Below are positions 6,431 to 10,690 of a DNA stretch of 10,690 bases, in pieces (position 1 is the stretch's first letter; the number at the start of each line of letters is the position of its first letter). The notes beneath the pieces are model-generated. The model saw only the letters and a list, made by a program, of their open reading frames with translations, ran no database searches and was not told the origin of the DNA. The stretch is taken from NCBI GenBank assembly GCA_945957245.1, contig CAMFLD010000055.1, positions 1 to 10,690 on the forward strand, read 5' to 3'. Both the position numbers and the translations under genes were made by a program. The DNA is from an uncultured Flavobacterium sp. (GTDB taxonomy: Bacteria; Bacteroidota; Bacteroidia; Flavobacteriales; Flavobacteriaceae).

Positions 6431-8007
6431 GAAAAATATTCATACTATTTACCATTACTTCACTTGCCCTTATTGGGATGCTGATGTATGTCAACCTGAA
6501 ATTCAGCTTTCTGCTGCTTATTTTCATTCCACTTATACTAATGGGATTGTATGATATGTTCCAATCTAAAAAAAGTATTCGGAGGAACTTTCCTTTGTTA
6601 GGAAGAATGCGATATTTACTCGAAAGCATCGGTCCGGAAATGCGCCAGTACTTTGTAGAAACCGACCTGGACGGGAAACCGTTTAACCGGCTGCAAAGAA
6701 GTCTGGTATACCAGCGAAGCAAAAAAGAAATCGACACCATGCCTTTCGGAACCCAACTTGATGTTTATGACGAAGGCTACGAATGGATTAACCATAGCAT
6801 CCGGGCTATTTCCTTTTCGAATGTAAATGATAATCCACGGGTTCGAATTGGTTCATCCCAATGCGAGAAACCTTATGATGCCAGTTTGTTCAATATCAGC
6901 GCCATGAGTTTTGGTTCCCTTAGTAAAAATGCCATCTTAGCCCTAAATAATGGAGCCAAAATGGGTAAATTTTACCATAATACCGGAGAAGGCGGATTAT
7001 CACCCTACCATTTACAGGGAGGTGACGTAGTTTGGAACATTGGAACTGGCTATTTCAGTTGCCGCACCGATGATGGAAAATTCAGCTATGATGCCTTTGT
7101 GGAAAGAGCTACACTTGAAAATGTCAAAATGATTGAAATCAAGTTTTCTCAAGGTGCCAAACCCGGACACGGAGGAATTCTTCCAAAAGAAAAAGTAACT
7201 GATGAAATTGCAGCCATCCGCTTAGTTTCAAAAGGAAAAGATGTCGTTTCTCCTCCTACCCATTCAGCCTTTACAACACCGAGAGAATTAATGGATTTTG
7301 TAAAACTGCTACGCAAAGGTTCCGGCGGAAAACCTATCGGGATGAAAATCTGTATCGGAAACAAATCGGAATTCCTTTCCATCTGCAAAGCCATGGTGGA
7401 GACCAAAACCTACCTTGATTTTATCACCGTTGATGGTGGTGAAGGGGGAACCGGAGCTGCGCCACAGGAATATTCAGACCATGTGGGAATGCCGTTGAGA
7501 GAAGCTTTGGCATTTGTTTACGATTCCCTAAATGGCTTTGGACTGAAAGACCAAATCAAGATTATCTGTAGTGGTAAAGTAATTACAGGATTTGACATCA
7601 TCAAAAATCTTTCCATCGGAGCGGATTTGTGTAATTCGGCACGAGGAATGATGTTTGCGTTGGGATGCATTCAGGCATTAGAATGTCATGCCAATACCTG
7701 CCCTACAGGAGTTGCTACACAAGACCCACAATTAATGAAAGGACTGGTTCCTGAACAGAAAAGCATACGGGTAGCACGTTTCCAGAAAGAAACAGTCAAA
7801 AGCGCTATGGACCTGATGGCTTCTGCGGGAATTGAACATCCTGATGATGTGGACCGAACAGTTGTCAGTACCCGAATTGATAAAACACATGTTAAAACTT
7901 TCCATGAAATCTATCCCGAACTCGTAAAAGGATGCCTTCTGAATGAAGAAAGCGTTCCTCAGGAATTTTTGTACTTTTGGAAGAAAGCTTCGGTAGATAA
8001 ATTTTAG
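6427..8007 (+). CDS. FMN-binding glutamate synthase family protein, membrane-anchored, no glutaminase domain
   Basis: A 526-residue protein corresponding to the FMN/Fe-S synthase core of glutamate synthase (GltB2 / YerD-like group). The N-terminus has two hydrophobic segments (about 4-21 and 26-43), predicting a hairpin membrane anchor with the catalytic part in the cytoplasm. The core shows SAMSFGSLS at 158-166, TGEGG at 186-190, KFSQGAKPGHGG, VDGGEGGTGAAP at 335-346, and Cys414, Cys420 and Cys425. The CX5CX4C spacing equals that of the 3Fe-4S site in glutamate synthase. There is no N-terminal glutaminase domain, so glutamine-dependent glutamate synthesis is not predicted. Stand-alone members of this family are generally uncharacterised. 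The gene overlaps the CoA ligase by 4 bases, implying translational coupling, but no step in a salicylate-gentisate route obviously needs it. Possible roles are redox chemistry on an aromatic or CoA intermediate, or amination using free ammonia; both are speculation. Confidence 0.87.
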   Translation: MRKIFILFTITSLALIGMLMYVNLKFSFLLLIFIPLILMGLYDMFQSKKSIRRNFPLLGRMRYLLESIGPEMRQYFVETDLDGKPFNRLQRSLVYQRSKKEIDTMPFGTQLDVYDEGYEWINHSIRAISFSNVNDNPRVRIGSSQCEKPYDASLFNISAMSFGSLSKNAILALNNGAKMGKFYHNTGEGGLSPYHLQGGDVVWNIGTGYFSCRTDDGKFSYDAFVERATLENVKMIEIKFSQGAKPGHGGILPKEKVTDEIAAIRLVSKGKDVVSPPTHSAFTTPRELMDFVKLLRKGSGGKPIGMKICIGNKSEFLSICKAMVETKTYLDFITVDGGEGGTGAAPQEYSDHVGMPLREALAFVYDSLNGFGLKDQIKIICSGKVITGFDIIKNLSIGADLCNSARGMMFALGCIQALECHANTCPTGVATQDPQLMKGLVPEQKSIRVARFQKETVKSAMDLMASAGIEHPDDVDRTVVSTRIDKTHVKTFHEIYPELVKGCLLNEESVPQEFLYFWKKASVDKF

Positions 8008-8016
8008 AAGCCATTC

Positions 8017-8042
8017 CCCGTCTAGTCAGTCTGACGAGAGGG
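8017..8042. repeat. Quasi-palindrome / imperfect hairpin in the gap before the thioesterase gene
   Basis: The 51-bp gap between the glutamate-synthase-like and thioesterase genes holds a near-palindrome centred on GTCAGTCTGAC (8025-8035). The arms extend as CCC, a bulged G, TCT, a mismatch and GTCA, pairing with TGAC, the mismatch, AGAGGG. As RNA this gives about 11 base pairs with one bulge and one A-G mismatch around a 3-base loop. It is GC-rich against very AT-rich surroundings. It is followed by an A-run, not a T-run, so it is not an intrinsic terminator on this strand. It may be an mRNA-stability hairpin, a protein-binding site or a decayed intergenic repeat. Confidence 0.6.
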
Positions 8043-8058
8043 CTAAAAAACAATATAA

Positions 8059-8481
8059 ATGAACAACTATTTCACAAAAACTGAAAAAATACGCTTTAAA
8101 CACGTAGACTACGCCGGAATCGTTTTCTATCCCCGTTTTTTGGAAATGCTTAATGATTTGGTCGAGGACTGGTTTGAAGAAGCTTTGGATCGGCCTTTTT
8201 CCAAAATCCATGAAACCAATGGGATTCCAACGGTCGATTTAAAAGTACAATTTAAAAAAGCAGCCCGCATAGGTGAAATCCTGACTAAAAAACTTTGGGT
8301 CATCAGCTTAGGCGGAGCATCTGTAAATTGCGGTTTCCGTTTTGAAGACGAAAACCAAAAAACCGTTTTGGAAGGCGAAGTAACTTTGGTAAATGTTTCC
8401 ATTGCTGAAGATAGAAACAACATAAAATCTGAAGCATTCAATGAAGAAATGAAAGAAAAAATTTCATCATTTATAATTTAA
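8059..8481 (+). CDS. Acyl-CoA thioesterase, 4-hydroxybenzoyl-CoA thioesterase family (hotdog fold)
   Basis: A 140-residue hotdog-fold protein. The signature IRFKHVDYAGIVFYPRF at 11-27 places a catalytic Asp at residue 17, the same number as the nucleophile/base Asp17 of Pseudomonas 4-hydroxybenzoyl-CoA thioesterase. The following helix (LEMLNDLVEDWFEEAL) and the strand VDLKVQFKKAARIGEIL are also typical of the 4HBT/YbgC group, and the length is normal. In this operon it is the natural candidate to hydrolyse gentisyl-CoA to gentisate plus CoA, linking the CoA-dependent hydroxylation to the ring-cleaving dioxygenase. Substrate choice is inferred from context; YbgC-like relatives act on other acyl-CoAs. 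It starts 51 bases after the upstream gene, and no Shine-Dalgarno is visible. It ends 20 bases before the nitrilase gene. Confidence 0.86.
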   Translation: MNNYFTKTEKIRFKHVDYAGIVFYPRFLEMLNDLVEDWFEEALDRPFSKIHETNGIPTVDLKVQFKKAARIGEILTKKLWVISLGGASVNCGFRFEDENQKTVLEGEVTLVNVSIAEDRNNIKSEAFNEEMKEKISSFII

Positions 8482-8488
8482 AATTTAA
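8475..8488 (+). repeat. Two-copy AATTTAA heptamer overlapping the thioesterase stop
   Basis: AATTTAA occurs twice in tandem (8475-8481 and 8482-8488) and is followed by AATAATT (8489-8495). The first copy contains the TAA stop of the thioesterase gene, and the block ends six bases before the nitrilase ATG at 8502. It has the same 7-base period as the array before the CoA ligase but a different unit. With only two copies it could be chance in AT-rich DNA. Confidence 0.5.
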
Positions 8489-8501
8489 AATAATTCTATA
8501 A

Positions 8502-9482
8502 ATGGAATTCAAAAAATTCAAAGCCGCCGCCGTACAAACCTCCCCTGTTTTTCTGGATGTGGAAAAAACAATTGCAAAAGCCGTTTCTTTTATAAAAGAA
8601 GCTACTGCTAATGGAGCCAATCTGATAGCTTTTCCTGAAGTTTTTGTGGCTGGCTACCCTTATTGGAACTGGATCATGACTCCGGTTCAGGGAAGCAAAT
8701 GGTACGAGCAGCTTTATAAAGCTTCTGTGAAAACAGATGATGCTGAGATGCAGCCTTTGTATGATGCAGCCAAACAATATAATTGCCACATCGTTATCGG
8801 AATCAATGAACGAGGCGATAGTTATGGAGAAATATACAACACCAACTTAATCATAGATAACAATGGTAAACTCATAGGAAAACACCGAAAACTGGTTCCA
8901 ACCTGGGCAGAAAAACTGACCTGGACCTCTGGTGATGGTTCTTCTTTAAAAGTTTACAATACAGAAATAGGGCCAATTGGTACCTTGGCCTGTGGCGAAA
9001 ATACCAACACTTTGGCTAGATTTACATTACTCTCACAAGGTGAACTCATTCATATTGCCAACTACATTTCGCTACCCGTAGCGCCACCTGATTATAACAT
9101 GGCTGAAGCTATTAAGATTAGGGCGGCAGCTCATTCATTCGAAGGAAAACTTTTTACCATTGTTTCCTGCTCCACCATTTCAAAAGAAATTATGGAAGCC
9201 CTAAAACCGGATGTTCCCAATGTAGAAGAATTGCTGACCCGAAAAAATTCGGCTTTCTCCGGGATAATTGGTCCCAACGGAGCCGTTGTGGGAGAACCAT
9301 TGATTGATGATGAAGGCATTGTGTATGCTGATATTGATTTGGAAAAATGCATCCAGCCAAAGCAAATGCACGATATTTTAGGACATTATAACAGGTTTGA
9401 TATTTTTGATTTAAGAGTGAATACCGCTCCCACGAGAAAGATTACCTTTATAGACAATCATGAAGATTTTAATAACAGATAA
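8502..9482 (+). CDS. Nitrilase-family carbon-nitrogen hydrolase
   Basis: A 326-residue member of the nitrilase superfamily with the complete catalytic set: Glu46 in AFPEVFVAGYP, Lys130 in HRKLVPT with the second conserved Glu137 nearby, and nucleophile Cys164 in LACGENTN. HRKLVPT followed by Trp and the GDGSSLKVY segment is typical of the true nitrilase branch (nitrile to acid plus ammonia) rather than of the amidase branches. The residue after the Cys is Gly, where most characterised nitrilases have Trp (CWE), so the specificity may differ. The enzyme is cytoplasmic. Its place between the thioesterase (20-base gap) and gentisate dioxygenase (17-base gap) suggests it supplies an aromatic acid to the route, for example from a 2-hydroxybenzonitrile-like compound. 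It could also act as an amidase on a different intermediate. The nitrile substrate is inference. Confidence 0.85.
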   Translation: MEFKKFKAAAVQTSPVFLDVEKTIAKAVSFIKEATANGANLIAFPEVFVAGYPYWNWIMTPVQGSKWYEQLYKASVKTDDAEMQPLYDAAKQYNCHIVIGINERGDSYGEIYNTNLIIDNNGKLIGKHRKLVPTWAEKLTWTSGDGSSLKVYNTEIGPIGTLACGENTNTLARFTLLSQGELIHIANYISLPVAPPDYNMAEAIKIRAAAHSFEGKLFTIVSCSTISKEIMEALKPDVPNVEELLTRKNSAFSGIIGPNGAVVGEPLIDDEGIVYADIDLEKCIQPKQMHDILGHYNRFDIFDLRVNTAPTRKITFIDNHEDFNNR

Positions 9483-9499
9483 ACTAACGGCCAAACCTC

Positions 9500-10609
9500 A
9501 TGGAAACAAACAACTATTCAGACGATCAAATTGGAAGAGCAAGAGTTCAGGATTCTCCGGAATTACAAGCTTATTATAAAGAACTTGAAACTTTGGGAGC
9601 CGGAGCGCTATGGACTGTTGCCAACGATATTGAGCCTTGGGAACCCAGAAGCAATTCCGTTCCGATGTTATGGAAATATGATGACCTGAGGGAATTGGTT
9701 TTAAAGTCATCTGAGCTCGTTACGCCTGAGCAGGCCGGACGCCGTGTAGTTTATTTAGTTAATGATAAACGTAAAGATGTTTCAGCAGCCGTGGGTTGGC
9801 TTTATACCGGAATTCAGGTTACCCGCCCGGGCGAAAGTACTTCAGCACACAGACATAAAGCCTCTGCCCTGCGGTTTATTATGGAAGGCGACAAAGGTTA
9901 TACAGTAGTTGATGGCAACAAAATAATGCTCGAAGTCAATGATTTTGTAATTACACCAAATTCCACCTGGCACGAACACGGTGTTGAAGAAGGCGGAAAA
10001 ACCTGTATCTGGCAGGACGGCCTTGATATTCCTTTAGTAAATGCTTTAGAAGCTAATGATTATGCCGTTTACGATGGAAAACAACCTTTAATAGCGCCTA
10101 TCAATCACTTACCAATGTCTTTTGATGGAAACGGACTCGTTCCTGCTGATGTTGTTTGGGATAAACCTTATTCTCCATTATTCAAGTATTCGTGGAAAAA
10201 AGTATATCCGGCCTTATTGGAAGCAGCTAAAGTAAATGAACCCAATCCATTTGACGGAATCTTATTAAAATATACTAATCCTATGACCGGCGGTCATGTA
10301 ATGCAAACTATGGGAGCCTCTATTCAATTGCTTCCGGCAGGATTTAAAGGGAAAGCCCATAAGCATACCGGTTCATTCGTATTTCAATGTGCCAAAGGGA
10401 AAGGCTATTCGATAATCAATGGCCAGCGTTTTGACTGGAAAGAACGTGATATTTTCTGTATCCCTTCATGGGCGTGGCATGAACATCATAATGCTTCAGA
10501 AACCGAAGATGCCTGCTTATTCAACTTCAACGATTTACCCGTTATTGAAGGCTTAGGATTATTTCAGGGAAAAGAATACACAGAAAATAACGGACATCAA
10601 TCCATTTAA
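9500..10609 (+). CDS. Gentisate 1,2-dioxygenase (bicupin)
   Basis: A 369-residue bicupin with the characteristic GDO features. An LGAGALW segment leads into the ...PMLWKYDDLRELVL / AGRRVVYLVN region. The N-terminal cupin Fe(II) motif has His117 and His119 (SAHRHKASALRFIMEG) and His158 (TWHEHG), followed by IWQDGLDIPLVNALEA. The C-terminal cupin keeps an equivalent motif: His287 and His289 (KAHKHTGS), then DIFCIPSWAWHEHHN. The length is normal. The enzyme cleaves gentisate with O2 between the carboxyl- and hydroxyl-bearing carbons, giving maleylpyruvate. In this operon it is the ring-opening step after the thioesterase. Relatives with the same fold cleave salicylate, 5-nitrosalicylate or 1-hydroxy-2-naphthoate, so gentisate is the most likely but not the only possible substrate. 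The ATG at 9500 lies 17 bases after the nitrilase stop and the frame is intact throughout. Confidence 0.93.
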   Translation: METNNYSDDQIGRARVQDSPELQAYYKELETLGAGALWTVANDIEPWEPRSNSVPMLWKYDDLRELVLKSSELVTPEQAGRRVVYLVNDKRKDVSAAVGWLYTGIQVTRPGESTSAHRHKASALRFIMEGDKGYTVVDGNKIMLEVNDFVITPNSTWHEHGVEEGGKTCIWQDGLDIPLVNALEANDYAVYDGKQPLIAPINHLPMSFDGNGLVPADVVWDKPYSPLFKYSWKKVYPALLEAAKVNEPNPFDGILLKYTNPMTGGHVMQTMGASIQLLPAGFKGKAHKHTGSFVFQCAKGKGYSIINGQRFDWKERDIFCIPSWAWHEHHNASETEDACLFNFNDLPVIEGLGLFQGKEYTENNGHQSI

Positions 10610-10620
10610 TACGTTTTAAA

Positions 10621-10690
10621 ATGTTTCGAATCCGATTTTCCTTTTTGTTATTGTTCCTATCAACTGCCTTATTTTCACAGGATATTGATC
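10621..10690 (+). CDS. Exported protein of unknown function (3' partial, signal peptide only)
   Basis: An open frame starts at the ATG 11 bases after the gentisate dioxygenase stop and runs off the window end. The 23 visible codons encode Met-Phe-Arg-Ile-Arg, then a Leu/Phe-rich core and an ALFSQ end followed by Asp-Ile-Asp. This is a clear signal peptide in the same style as the DUF2167 protein. The short spacing makes it part of the operon. An exported product here would fit an outer-membrane or periplasmic uptake component, or an exported enzyme, but the mature protein is not visible and no family can be named. Confidence 0.65.
   Translation, partial: MFRIRFSFLLLFLSTALFSQDID

Noticed and set aside
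6427..8007. Complete glutamate synthase large subunit
   Set aside because: The N-terminal glutaminase domain with its catalytic Cys is absent and membrane segments stand in its place.
8017..8042. Intrinsic terminator splitting the operon
   Set aside because: The hairpin is followed by an A-run rather than a T-run, and downstream genes continue in the same pathway.

Overview
The window looks like chromosomal DNA from a member of the Bacteroidota, most likely a Flavobacterium-like bacterium. The DNA is AT-rich, Shine-Dalgarno sequences are essentially absent before the start codons, exported proteins have short signal peptides ending in ...SQ, and one candidate promoter resembles the Bacteroidota TTTG / TAnnTTTG type. 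All genes are on the + strand. The first 34 bases are not biological: they contain a complete Illumina Nextera (Tn5) read-1 adapter, so the window starts at a raw contig end with untrimmed adapter.

Left part (35-1347): the C-terminal remnant of a response-regulator receiver domain, then a DUF2167 membrane protein with a signal peptide, closed by a strong intrinsic terminator. This part appears unrelated to what follows.

Central and right part (about 1345 to the end): a tightly packed run of genes that reads as one operon for aromatic acid breakdown through CoA thioesters. In order it encodes a flavin-reductase-like FMN-binding split-barrel protein, an SRPBCC/AHSA1 protein, a 764-residue fusion of an FAD aromatic hydroxylase with an Old Yellow Enzyme-type domain (salicylyl-CoA 5-hydroxylase / 2-aminobenzoyl-CoA monooxygenase-reductase family), an aryl-CoA ligase, a membrane-anchored FMN/Fe-S protein of the glutamate synthase family, a 4-hydroxybenzoyl-CoA-type thioesterase, a nitrilase-superfamily enzyme, a gentisate 1,2-dioxygenase, and the first 23 codons of an exported protein.

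The most economical pathway is salicylate (or a related 2-substituted benzoate) -> salicylyl-CoA (ligase) -> gentisyl-CoA (FAD half of the fusion) -> gentisate (thioesterase) -> maleylpyruvate (dioxygenase). This matches the CoA-dependent salicylate route described for the Streptomyces sdg genes. The enzymes that process maleylpyruvate are not in the window. The nitrilase suggests that an aromatic nitrile may feed the route. The glutamate-synthase-like protein, the SRPBCC protein and the split-barrel protein have no assigned step and are the least understood parts.

Two intergenic spots have non-coding structure: a run of 7-bp repeats directly before the CoA ligase start codon, whose unit is complementary to the start-codon region, and a quasi-palindrome before the thioesterase gene.
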